This document shows positions 10,441 to 21,288 of a stretch of 47,767 bases of DNA, in pieces. The translations under genes and the position numbers were made by a program. Each line of letters begins with the position of its first letter. Within the stretch, counting starts at the first letter, position 1. The stretch comes from Gnetum montanum. Its lineage: Eukaryota > Streptophyta > Gnetopsida > Gnetales > Gnetaceae. The DNA is taken from assembly GCA_015680685.1 (NCBI GenBank), contig MNCI01001492.1, positions 244,347 to 292,113 on the forward strand. Reading direction: 5' to 3'. The notes beneath the pieces were generated by a model, which was given only the letters and a program-made list of their open reading frames with translations, did no database searches and had not been told where the DNA came from.

Positions 10441-13080
10441 ACATGAATTTAGATCAAACTTCCATGTCAATGTTTAACATATTTGACACCATGATCCACC
10501 CAAAGCATGCTGTGCTAAGCCACGAATAGTACAATTTTATTTGTGCCAAAATCTAAGCAGGACTACTAGTGAATTTCCTCGACTTGGAAGCAAAATAGGA
10601 CTACAAATGAGTCCACTGAGATGGATGGGAGTACAACCCCTTGTTATTTGACATAATTCCACTCATGGAGTCCTACCACCATCTATTGTCCCAACTCATT
10701 TGTGCAAACAAGCATGATGTAGGGAGAACCTAGAAGGAAGCCTCACGGAAGGAAGAAGATCAATTCAAGGCCTGCTTCGAATGCGAGAGCCCCCTCTACA
10801 CCATCTTCCAACAACTGCTCCCTAGTATAGTCCCTCGGTTCGGTTCATCCATCCTCTTCGAGATGGTGGCCATGCCAATTTAGCCTTCCTTGCAAGTGAC
10901 CCTTGCATTTGCCCGACCCTATGCTCACACAAGGACCACCTCCTAGTCCTAGATGACTCAGGCATCCTATGTTCCACTTGTCTCATTGGTGCCCATGGCG
11001 TCGGCCCAACCCATTCATGTGTGGCCTACCTTGGTCACCACACCCATCACTCAATCAATGCATCAATTAAACCCATTTTCTACGATGTTAAACTGACAAC
11101 AACCATTCCCTATGATGTTAAACTAGCAATGACCATCTGCTATGATGTTAAACTGGCAATGATTATTCACTACGACATTAAATTGGCAATGACTATCTAG
11201 TATGACATTAAACTGGCAAGCTCTGCAACCAACAATATGATCCTACATTATGCAACCAACACAAGTCTAGCCAATGCAACCAACTGACACATCCCCAATC
11301 TTGGATTAGACATTTCAGTTGATCCAAAGTTTGATGGAGGAGATCAGCCAACTCAAAGCTACCTCCACTGAAATTGTCAAGGTGGTGGACTTCTATTAGG
11401 ATGATCCCATAAGTTCTATAGTCCCATCCTTGACTCTTCCAACTAGGGTCTAGCTACCTCAACTCACCAAGTACAATGGTAAAGGGGATCCTAATGCACA
11501 CTTGGTCACATTTTAATCTGAGTGCCTGCTCCTTGAAGCCTGGCTACATGCCATCATGTGTGTGTTTTGCATGTCACTCACTAGCAAGGCCTTAGACTGG
11601 TATTGTGCACTACCCAAGGCCTCAATCTCTTCTTTAGAGGATCTCATAAGCCAATTTGTGACATGATTTAGGTACAACCTAAAGCTTGAAGCAACCCTTG
11701 ACCAACTTATGCAAGTCAAGCAGGGGCCCCTAGAGCCCGTGCCAAAATTCCTCCAATGTTTGAGCACCACATTGAGCAAAATTTATGAACCCCTAGCAGA
11801 GATGCACCTACTAGCCATCTTTAAGGGTGCAGTGAATGACTTCATCAAGTCCAAACTATATTACCTAGCCTTGAAGTCTCTTAACCATGCCTTTGCCCAA
11901 ACAAAAGGCATAGAAGAGATAGCCCAAGCTAGTAATGAGTTGGCTTATGTGGCCTATAGAAACCAACAAGCGTGTAAGCAAAATGCAACAATGGAAATAG
12001 TGGCCACAAGCACAAAAGCAACCAACTAGGGCTTGACGGTGAAGCAACCCAAGGCCCCAGCTCACAAAGCCATCAACTTTGGTGCCAACTTGACTACCTT
12101 GGTAGGGGCCACCCCAAGTTCCAACTTTGAATGCAAGGATCCCTCAGAATATACACTGCTACTGATGGATCCCTTTGAACTACCAGAGCAACTCTTGAAA
12201 GCTGGGCGAATCTAACACAAACACGTATCAAATATTTCCCACCAAAAACATGATAGGTACTGCAAACTATTAAGTAACCCTACCTTAGTAGTACCAAACA
12301 AGCCCTTGATCCCACAACACTTCAAGCTGGACCAATACTATCATTACCACTAGCTATCTTGTCATAGTATGGACAACTATCATGCTTTGTAGGATGACCT
12401 GCAAAGAATGATAGAACGGGACCAATTGGTGTTTGACGCAGTGAGCCAATCTAACATAGATAATGCTCCCTATGTCATAAACTCCATCAGTGTAGGTGGC
12501 AAGTCTAAACCTATGTAACAACCTTTTGTGATCTGTGTGCCTCCTAGCAAGGAAAAAATCCCCTCGACCTTCACAAGCAAGAGGCCCCTCTTTGTTATCA
12601 AAGTACCACCTTGGGAACCCACAACATCCTCTATGATCAAAGTTCCACAACAATCATCCAGTAAGACATTAAATTGGCAACCAAACCAACCATCTGCTAA
12701 GATGTTAAACTAGCATGATGTAGCAGTAACAACCACTAAGCAACCTTTCATCATCAAGGTGCTACAAAAACTTGGCCTTGCAACAACTCATAAACCATCG
12801 TTTATCATAAGGATGCCACAACATGATGGCTCCTCACCTACTTGAAGCCCAATAGTGGGCAACATCTCAGTCCCTCCTCCTTTAGGGGTCAATCCCACTA
12901 GCAACCCAGGTAGTCTTACCAAATAGCAACATAAGGGGATGAACGAATGCCTCACAGCTACCATGGCTGAAGCAAAGGCCATAACTAGTAAGTAATAACT
13001 GAACACTGGGGTCCCTGCACCCAAGTAGGCTAAGCAACCCAAGCCCAAGTCCCCTTTGTGAAAGATCTATCTCTCAAGTT
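10441..13080 (+). pseudogene. Degenerate Tat-like gag (element N)
   Basis: Broken Gag. The N-terminal part (about 10441-11060) includes YNFICAKI, like YNFLCAKV in element E. A 30-bp tandem repeat coding for LNWQ-type motifs follows (11080-11219). The capsid core (about 11390-11980) reads LTKYNGKGDPNAHLVTF, then KALDWYCALP and HLLAIFKGAVNDFIKSKLYY, matching the Retrotrans_gag pattern (YxGxGDPxxHL...). A degenerate zinc-knuckle-like segment at about 12327-12390 (HYHxLSCHSMDNYHAL) lacks its cysteine ligands. Stops are mostly TAG/TAA derived from CAG or TGG. The protein would have formed particles and packaged RNA. It matches element E's gag closely in order and spacing. Confidence 0.8.
11080..11219 (+). 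repeat. 30-bp tandem repeat within gag of N
   Basis: Four full units and one partial unit with an exact 30-bp period, each containing CTATGATGTTAAACTGGCA or a close variant. The period is a multiple of three, so it keeps the Gag frame. Related units recur at 12661-12716 and 14418-14662. Confidence 0.85.
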
Positions 13081-13393
13081 GCATGAAGGAAGTCAAGGCC
13101 AACACAATGATTGACGACAAGGACTTCGTAGCTACACTAACCCAGGTGAAAAAAATGCTTAAGAAAAAGAAGATAACATTGAGCTCGTACAACTTGGTCA
13201 TGACCTTGTCTGCTCATTGCCAAGTGTTGGCCTTGATGTTGGCCTTCATTCTTGTTATGGAGGGCATCTCTATAGATGAGAACATAATATGTGCAATGAT
13301 GTTGCCCCTTGCACCATAGGAATTAGGTTGAACATCCCTAGCGTTTCATGATGATGTAGTCAAGGTCAACCTCAAATGAGGGGAGGTCACTAT
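13081..13393 (+). pseudogene. Gag-protease linker of element N
   Basis: An open stretch with DFVATLTQVKKMLKKKK, then LSSYNLVMTLSAHCQ. Element E has a matching LTQ/VKQ...LSLYNLIMTLVPHCE segment at about 36225-36310, so this is real ancestral coding sequence. No domain is recognised; the lysine-rich helix may bind nucleic acid (inference). Confidence 0.6.
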
Positions 13394-13813
13394 AGCTCCA
13401 CTATCCATTAGCATATGTGTTGGGAAGTGCACCATTCATAGAGTGCATGTTAATGATGGTGCAGCAACAAACATAGTCTTGTACTTCATCATCGACAAGC
13501 TAGGCTTAGAAGACAAAATTAGGCTAACCAAAACTATGTGTCTAAAATGCTTCAACGAATCATGTGTCATTGTTAAGGGTACAATCAACTTAACCTTCAT
13601 GGTAAGAGAGCAATTCCCCACCAATGTAGATTTCACTATCATAGAGGAGATGCCAGGCTTCAACCTGATCCTGGGCAGGTCTTGGCTAGCTCAACTACAG
13701 GCTGTCTCCTTTCCGATCCACCAAGAAGTCCATCTTCCATATGAAGGTGGTCAATTTATCATCCATGGTGATAATGTCTCCTCTCTTTTTTTCCAAAACA
13801 TAGACATGAAGTA
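13394..13813 (+). pseudogene. Aspartic protease of element N
   Basis: Retropepsin-like domain with active-site loop VNDGAATNIV (13449-13478) and the C-terminal flap/dimer motif FNLILGRSWLAQL (about 13660-13698), both shared with element E. It would cleave Gag in assembling particles. The core is open for about 120 codons and ends at TAA 13812-13814 after DMK. No RT follows, unlike autonomous elements, where protease is fused to RT. Family identity is firm; activity is doubtful. Confidence 0.85.
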
Positions 13814-15956
13814 AGTGTCAAAGGTGGAGTTTCTTAGTGATGCACCTGTGACAACCAACGTAATGCCTAAGGCTAACACACTCGAATGAGTGGCTAAAGC
13901 CAATAGCCTCCCAAAGGATCCTAAGCCTTGCACACCCCCTAATCCATGGCTAGTTAGGAAGAAACTATGTGACCAAGACTTTCCCTTAGCTAAAAATGTG
14001 GTAAGTGCTTGCTTACCCCTTGCCTCCATGGGCCATCCATTTTTGGTTTTTGCTTGTGTTGCATTTGTTCATGTATTTACATTTCACCTGCTTACCTAGT
14101 TTACACACTACTTTGATTTGTTTGTGCATTTCTAGTTTGTTTACACATCAATTCAGTTAGCTAATGTGTTGCATTTGAAAAACATGAAAAATGCTACAAA
14201 AACACATGGCCTGAAAAGGTCTTAAACTAGCCCATGACCCGAAATGACCTAAAACTATTACTTTTTGCATTGCTTTCCTTTCATTCGTGCATTTTAACTT
14301 GTTCATAATAGGTGCCGCTTGATGTTGTTTTTTCTAGTTAATTTTTGTAGGATGTTGGAGGCACATAACATGACTATGCATGTAGCATCGCATCTCACAC
14401 AAGCAAGGTAAGCACTCATCTGCCATGATGTAAAAAACTAGCATAGATAGTTTGCCATGACTATAAACTAGTGTAGCAGTCTGCTATAACTAGAAATTAG
14501 CATAGATCATCCTTGGGTTATGACATTAAACTGGCACAACATCCACCATTTGCTACGATGTTAAATTGGTACTTAGTAGTTTGCTAGGACTATAAACTAG
14601 CACATAATGGTCTGCTGGGACCTTAAACTAGGTTCATGGTCTATTAGGACTTTAAACTGGCATGTTGCTAATCTATTGAAGCACTTGCCATTGGTGAAAC
14701 CCTAGGGGCACTCGTAGCATCATTGCCTGCCACCATTCTGCTAATCTTTTAGAGCACTTGCCATTAGTGCGACCGTTGGGGAACTTATAGCATCATCACC
14801 CTTGTACTTTCACTAGCTTCTTAAGCACTTGCAATTGGTGCAACATTTGATGCATTTGCAGCATCTTCACATTCAACAGTTGCAGCATCTTCACATCTAG
14901 CATTTGCATTTGCACCTCATGTTTTATGCTTTTCTTATGTTCTCAGAGTTGTGTTTGCAGGATGAAGCCTTAAATGTGGTCATGCAAAGGTGCATCTCAT
15001 CATAGTAGCAAGTCATCACATCTCTTTAATGTGCATGATTGAGCTATTTAAGCCACTTAGGAGTGCAGATCCCCTTCATCTTGCTCTAGCCTACACATGT
15101 CCTCACATTATAGCCTATGCATGTTCCCACATTATAGCCTATATATGTCCCTTGCATTCCAATACCCACTCGCATTTCCTGCATTCTCCCACATATCCAA
15201 GCTTGAAAACTTCCTTTGATGCATACACATTGTAAGGCACATGGCACCTTCCTTCATATTCAATCATAGAACCCATGGCAAACATAACACAACTTGTCCC
15301 ATGCGGAGCCTTTGTTGGCTGGTCAAGGTCCAAGTGGATGTAATGCACCTCATCCTTGGGAGGAAACACTTATTCTATAGACGCGATGTGGTTGCATCAA
15401 AGTAAAGCCCATGTACTCGATGGCCCACACCTTGCAGCTAGCATTTAGTAGTAACTTGAACGCAACAGGGGTTCACCTCATAGCAAAGAAAATAAGAAAA
15501 AGTAAAAAAAAAAAAAAGAGCAAAAAATGAAAAAAAAATAAAAAAAAAGGATAACAAAGAAAAGCACATCCCCAAGCAAATTGACAATGCTGCTGCTTTG
15601 CAACCAGCCCAACCTTGGATTGACTTTGACTCTCTCATGAGCACTTTGATGAGAGGTCAACATTTCAGGGGCAAGCCACTTCATGCCATGGTCACCATCA
15701 GCTATGCTGACTTTGCATCTTGCATTAGGATACATTGTTTGCATTTTATTTCCTTTGCTTGCATTTCATCTCCCTAACACATTGCCTACACACTGTGCCC
15801 CAGTACACCCTTATCCATAGCTCTCTTGAATATGGTGGAATGACATTTGATCTTGTACCAATAAGCGATGTTAGTGCCATGTTTGCTGTGGTGTTTTTTG
15901 ATTCTTTATCGATGTCTCTCAAGCCACTTCTCCAAACATCAACAAAGAGAGACTAT
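13814..15956 (+). other. 3' non-coding part of element N
   Basis: About 2.1 kb lacking RT or integrase. It contains CCCGAAATGACCTAAAACTA-type words (14205-14260) also found in element E at 37200-37370, a 30-bp degenerate repeat block (14418-14662), GCATCTTCACAT repeats (14860-14900), and an A-rich tract (15486-15552). A minus-strand open stretch (15369-15139) has no recognised domain. The purine run AAAGAGAGA (15944-15952) just before the 3' LTR is the likely polypurine tract. Confidence 0.6.
14418..14662 (+). repeat. Degenerate 30-bp repeat block in N 3' region
   Basis: About eight units of the form TGCTATGACNTTAAACTAGCA, the same family as the coding repeat at 11080-11219 but here outside any frame. 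Confidence 0.7.
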
Positions 15957-17250
15957 TGAAACACCACCAAATTTTGGATCTTGGCATCTCGACTGCAAAT
16001 TTGGCTAAGTGTCAAAATGGTGACATTTTGCCCAAATTTTTCTAAGTGTTGAGTGCAGTTAGCTCCAACTACCAGTTTTGTAAATTTTTATTCTAATTGT
16101 TGAGTTACGTGTCCTTCACATAACATAGGGCAAGCATAATAGCTAGAGTTAGAAAATTTTTTAACTTTTTCTTGTCACCTCTGGACTTAGAAAATTTTCT
16201 AAATTTTTCTTGTGGTCCCACCTACCACACTACCACGTGGCACTTGATCGATGTTTTGGGCCAACCCTAGCCCTATAAATGCCCTTGGATCCCCAATGTT
16301 TTAATGGTTGGCATTCCCAGGTGGTTGGCATTCCTAGGCAGTTGACATTCTGAAATGGTTGGCATTCCTAGATGGTTGACATTCTGAAATGGTTGGCATT
16401 CCTAGGCGATTGGCATTATTAAACGGTTGGCGTTCCTAGGTAGTTGGCATTCCTAAAGGGTTGGTATTCTCAAATAGTTGGCATTCCCAGAAGGTTAGTA
16501 TTTTTTGGATGTGAGCATTTTAGCATTAAGCATTTTTTTGACATTTGGCATCGAGCATTTTGGGCAAACGAGACCCAAACACACTGGAAGAGAGGCAAAT
16601 TTGCACATCACGACCCATTGTAGCCCCATTGCAACCCTGTAGAACACCACATAGTACATCACAATGGCCAATCCAACAGGCATGATTGATGATGATGAGT
16701 GCTAGACTTCATGGCCTAACACCACCGACACTATGACTATGCTTCCACTACACTTGTTGTACATTATATACCTTCTAAGATCTTTTTGGAGTTAACTACA
16801 TCCCCATTTGGGGTAGCGTTCCATTTCTCTCTCCTATTTCTAGCATTTTCTTGCATTTTTCTTATGCTTTTTCCCACTTTTTCACACATCATCAAGTTGT
16901 ACTATGCTCGGGCAGTAGTCTCCATGGATTTACAACCTCATTTTGGTTGAAACTCTTAGCTACGCTCACCCCCATTCCATGGCTATGCTCTACACTTAAC
17001 ACTACAAAACACTACTTTGACCCTTAGCACTGTTTTTGTGTTATTTTCATTTGTATTTTAACTAACCATGCCACCCCCTGATTGTACCCACCACCCTAGT
17101 TGCAACTAGCAAAGTCCCTATTCAATTGACAAGATCATTTAGGGTGTTCTGCCTTTATTTCTAGCAAGGCCCTTGTGCGGATGCAGGGTTAAGGTTGTGC
17201 ATCTATTGATTCCTTGGTGATTCTAGCCATCGATGTTTTTGGTTGTTACA
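15957..17250 (+). repeat. 3' LTR of element N
   Basis: Begins TGAAACACCACCAAATTTTG and ends GGTTGTTACA (about 1294 bp). TATAAAT is at 16274-16280. Its start resembles the LTR start of element E (TGAAACACCCCAAAATTC at 31372). The minisatellite at 16305-16506 is shorter than that of the 5' LTR. Confidence 0.9.
16305..16506 (+). repeat. 17-bp minisatellite in the 3' LTR of N
   Basis: About 12 units of TGGTTGGCATTCCTAGG type, four fewer than in the 5' LTR. Some units carry CTGAAA endings not seen in the 5' array, so the arrays changed after insertion. Confidence 0.85.
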
Positions 17251-17255
17251 TAGTC

Positions 17256-19938
17256 TATAACTGTTCCATTGAGATTGGTGGAAGAAATTGTGACTACTAT
17301 TTTTAGGTGGTCTTATCCTGCTAATTTCTTAGTAATCAAAGTGGAAAATTGCAAAGGGGATTTCCCAAAAGGACATGGTTGAGAACCATTGATGTAAGAA
17401 TGGGCATCAAAAGGACATGGTTGAGCACCCTTGAAATATTTAAAGAAAATGCATTTAGAAAGATCAAGAAGAAGAGAGTTCCATGCATTGCGTATAACTA
17501 TATAGGGTGCAATTGTGTGTAGAAATTCTGAGTTATAAAGTAAGCATCTATCTCTGCATGCAAGTAGTGTGCACTAGAAACAAAAATTCAAAGGTGTCTG
17601 TACATAGTAGCCACAAAATAGGAGGGTACCACTAATTCTGAAAGTAGCACATTTTGCATGGGTCCAATTGAGAGCCTAACATGTGCATATGTCATGAGCA
17701 TGGATGAACTTGAGCAAGTTCATGACCAACTCTTTAATGATATAAATGATGATACCCATTGGAGAGAGTTGGAAATTCTTGAAAATTTTAAGCAAGAGCC
17801 CCTTGAATTGAAAACTTACTGACCAGAATGAAATATGTGTTTTTGAAAAATGGAAAGCTAGTTATAATCAATGCACATCTTACTTTAGAGCAAAAAAGAT
17901 GCTGTTAAAGGTAGTTGAAACATCATCAGCAGCTTTTGCATGGTCATATCCTAAACTCACAGGGATTGATTCTAGGATATGCTAGCATCACATCTACACT
18001 GACCTAGCTATGAAGCCAACAAGATAGCCATAGAGGTAGTTGAACCCCAAACTGAAGCAGATTGTTAAGGACAAAATTGAAGAACTCCTTAAGGTGGGGT
18101 TCATCTATATGATTGCAGATAGTGAGTTGGTTAGTCCACCTATATTTGTACTAGATAAAGGTGGTAAGTGGTGGGTCTGCATGAACTTTTGACTGCTGAA
18201 TATGGTAGCATTCAAAGATCATTTTTCATTGCCATTTGTTGACCAGGTGCTTGACATAATATTTGGACATTGCTATTACAACTTTCTAGATGGTTATAGT
18301 GGTTATAACTAGATTCAAATTGCACTAGAGGACTAACCAAAAACAACATTAACAAGTCTTTAGGGGACTTTTACATATCACAAGATGCCATTTGGTTTAT
18401 GCAATGCTCCTGCTACATTCCAATGCCTAGTCTTGAGCATTTTTCAATAGCATATTGGTAGTGGTGTGGAAGTCTTCATGGATGAATTCTCCACTTATGG
18501 AGGTACATTTGAGTAAGCCCTGGACTACCTTAAGCAAGTGCTAAGAAGATGTGTTGAAACCAACTTGTGGCTCAATTGGTAGAACATTCACTTAATGGTC
18601 CAGGAGCGCATTATATTGGGGCATAGAATATCACAAGAAGGAATTGAGATAGACCCTAAGAAAATAAAGGTCATCCAAGGAATAACCTACTAACCAAAAA
18701 TTGTTAAAGATGTTTAGTCATTCCTTGGACATATTGGCTACTATTGGTGATTCATAGAGAATTTCCCCAAAATTGCAAAACTGTTGGTCGAGCTAACAAA
18801 GAAAGATGCTCCCTTTGTTTGGACTGTAGAATGTGAAAAAGCATTCCAATTGTTGAAACAAAAACTTGTGGAAACTCCAATTCTATAAGCACTTGACTAG
18901 TCTTTCCCATTTCATATCATGACGGATGCATCAAATTATGCCTTGGGAGTGGTGCTGATGCAGTTAGGTGAAAAGAAATGTCGATAGTACATCCACTGCA
19001 CTAGCTAAAGCATTGTGGGTGCAGAACTGAACTACACCACCACAAAGAAAGAGTTTATGGAAGTGGTGTTTGCTCTAAAAAATTTTAGGCATTATGTGCT
19101 TAGATACAAGGTGTTTGTGCACATGGATCACAGTGCCATTTACTTTCTAATGAACAAGCCAATAGTGAGCCCTCGTGTCATACGGTGGCTGGTGATCTTG
19201 TAGGAATTCAATTTTATGATGGTAGATCAAAAGGGCACTGAGAATGTGATTGTTGATCACTTTTCTCAGTTCCGATAGGATGATAAAGAGGAAGAAGACT
19301 CACTATCTAACATGTTTCCTGATGAACTCCTCTTTACTAGGGCTATAACTGAATAAATGCCCAATGAGCCACAATGGTATGATTTCATTCTCACCTATCT
19401 TCTCACTTAGGAGATGCCACAAGGGTTAGACCACTAGAAGAAACAATAATTTCTTCACTAGGTAAAACACTTCATGGAGATCAATGGACACCTCTACAAG
19501 GTTTGTGCTAATGTCTTGGTTTGTTGGTGTGTCCCTAATGTCAATCAACTACATATTCTCCAAGATTCTCATGAAGGTCCTGGTGGAGGACACTATGTTG
19601 GGAGATCAAATGAACCGTAACACTATTAAGATATTGATGGTAGGGTACTATTGGCCAATACTATACATGGATGCTCACTATTATGTCTACTCTTGTGAAT
19701 GATGCTAATGCAATGGTGGAATCACTACTCGAATGGAGGAACCTCAACAATGGATTTAACCAATGGAACCCTTTGACATGTGGGGCATTGACTTCATGGG
19801 CCCTACCATGCCCATGTCAAATGGAAAGGCGTACATCATAGTTGCTATTAATTATTGTATAAAATGGGTAGAATCAGCAACCATCATTAACTATACATCC
19901 TCTACTACTGCTTGATATGTACAACAAAATGTTGTAAA
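17256..19938 (+). pseudogene. Degenerate pol, unit 1: protease end, RT, RNase H, partial integrase
   Basis: Resumes the protease interrupted at 8528, then RT (about 18033-18570) with FKDHFSLPFVDQ, KMPFGLCNAPATFQC and FMDEFSTYG (18475-18486). Athila-type RT has FMDD here, so the second catalytic Asp is Glu. RNase H (about 18905-19205) has TDAS, a KKEF glutamate and MDHS. Integrase begins near 19430 with a broken HHCC zinc finger and the first catalytic Asp in WGIDFMGP (about 19780), then stops abruptly at about 19938. Most damage is single stop codons in one frame, with few indels in RT-RH. Compared with unit 2, the remaining integrase and 3' region (about 2.5 kb) are deleted. Confidence 0.9.
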
Positions 19939-20288
19939 TAGTAGGAAGCATGGATTGGAAGCGGGACTATCTTCACCAAGGATGATGCAACACTACCACA
20001 TAATGAGGACCATTCGTGATTGTTAGATCTTCTCTCTCTCTTATTCTTCTATTTCTAAGAGGTGTTGAATGTCAATGATATCTAGGGTGTTCACTTCTCT
20101 TATCATGAACACCTAATTTGTAAAAAGGATTGTAATTCCATACACTTGGACACTCAAAGATTGTCTGTTTCATCTAAGTTAATTTGTATGTAAGTCAATA
20201 GTCCCAGACCTACCCAATATGTTGTGTTATAAAGAACTTATTCCTCCTATTCCACTCGAGGATGAATTTTCATTTAGTTGTGGGGGTA
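19939..20288 (+). other. 3' end of unit 1 and polypurine tract
   Basis: Matches the stretch of unit 2 at 30039-30354. It ends with TGTGGGGGTA (20279-20288), the polypurine tract that primes plus-strand synthesis. No gene. Confidence 0.7.
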
Positions 20289-21129
20289 TGATAAATGTGT
20301 TTTTTTTGTGTACTGTGATGTCATATACATGAAATTAGGGTCTAGTTGCGATGTCGCATACACGATGTCAAGGTGTATACTCAAAGTCTATAAATACTGT
20401 GCCGAGGCTTCAGTTTTTACATAGTTTTTAAGTTAGCTTTTAGTTAGAGTAGCAAAACTCTTGTCGTTTATTTTCCTCAAAGTTAGAATATTTTCTGAGT
20501 GCCTGTAACGAGAGTCCAAGTATGTACGGTTCTTTGTTTGAGCACTAATGTAGTTGAGTGTAGCAGTGTGATGGGAATAAAACAAACTCTTATGAAAATC
20601 CTTACAACATTGAGAATATATTAATGTTTTCTTTATTTCACTTTACTTTCTTGCTCTTTACTTTAATGCATTTGAATTAAGAAATTTATTTCCAGTTGTT
20701 AATGAACACGAGCATGACCACTTCGAGCATTCATATAGTACTTGGTAACCCAACAATGCTTAATGTTTGGTAGCCCTGCTACACTATATATGTTTAGGAT
20801 GTGTCCAAGAAAGTGGAGTAGTTACCTGTGTTAGGCTAGATAGGCAATAATGAATTAGATTTTAAATTACTCTACTCTTCATTCTTGTTGTAGGCAACCA
20901 AATCTATAAAATATAAAGTAAGAAAAATCATATATCTCAGTTACACTTAAACCATACCTTTGAAACTCACAAGTGTAATTGGGAAGACAATAAATGTTCT
21001 CAACACCCATTTCACTTCCTAGATGAGCTAGTGCATTAGATAACTATAGGTCCATGCAATTCGATTGGATCATGCGTAACACCTTAATGATTTGTATGGT
21101 TGGGTGTAGGGATACTTAATCGCTCATCA
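20289..21129 (+). repeat. LTR B (shared middle LTR)
   Basis: Begins TGATAAATG and ends CGCTCATCA (841 bp); TATAAATA is at 20389-20396. Upstream of the TATA it has two tandem copies of the palindromic motif, at about 20317-20342 and 20347-20374 (second copy GCGATGTCGCATACACGATG). Polypurine tract on the left and primer site on the right show that it belongs to both internal units. Confidence 0.9.
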
Positions 21130-21130
21130 T

Positions 21131-21148
21131 TGGTGCCATTGCTAGGGA
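21131..21148 (+). promoter_or_regulatory. Primer-binding site, unit 2 (tRNA-Asp type)
   Basis: TGGTGCCATTGCTAGGGA matches 14 of 18 bases of TGGCGCCGTTGCCGGGGA. All four mismatches are transitions at CpG positions of the reference. Confidence 0.85.
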
Positions 21149-21288
21149 TCTTTTTGTTGTTTCGTGCACTATCTAGGACCTAGTGAAAGGTATTTAAATC
21201 ATTGGAATGAACCTTAGAGTCATATCCTATTTTACCATTACTACAACAATTGTCAGAGCACAATGTGATTTTTACTCACTAATTGAAA

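Larger units (their letters stand above)
8529..17250 (+). mobile_element. Nested gag-protease LTR retrotransposon N
   Basis: A complete Ty3/gypsy-type element (LTRs 8529-9906 and 15957-17250) inserted into the protease gene of unit 1. It has TG ends, a TAGTC duplication and a purine tract before the 3' LTR. The 6-kb interior holds gag and an aspartic protease but no reverse transcriptase, RNase H or integrase motif on either strand, so it is a non-autonomous derivative. Its gag, protease and LTR start are homologous to those of element E at 31372. The Tat-like assignment is an inference from the Gag type. Confidence 0.85.

Noticed and set aside
14860-15240. CATT/CACAT word repeats as a CRISPR-like or regulatory array
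   Set aside because: Spacing is irregular and the words are low-complexity drift within element N.
15438-15744. Minus-strand open stretches with a Phe-rich, membrane-like segment
   Set aside because: The hydrophobic run is only the complement of the A-rich tract at 15486-15552 in element N.
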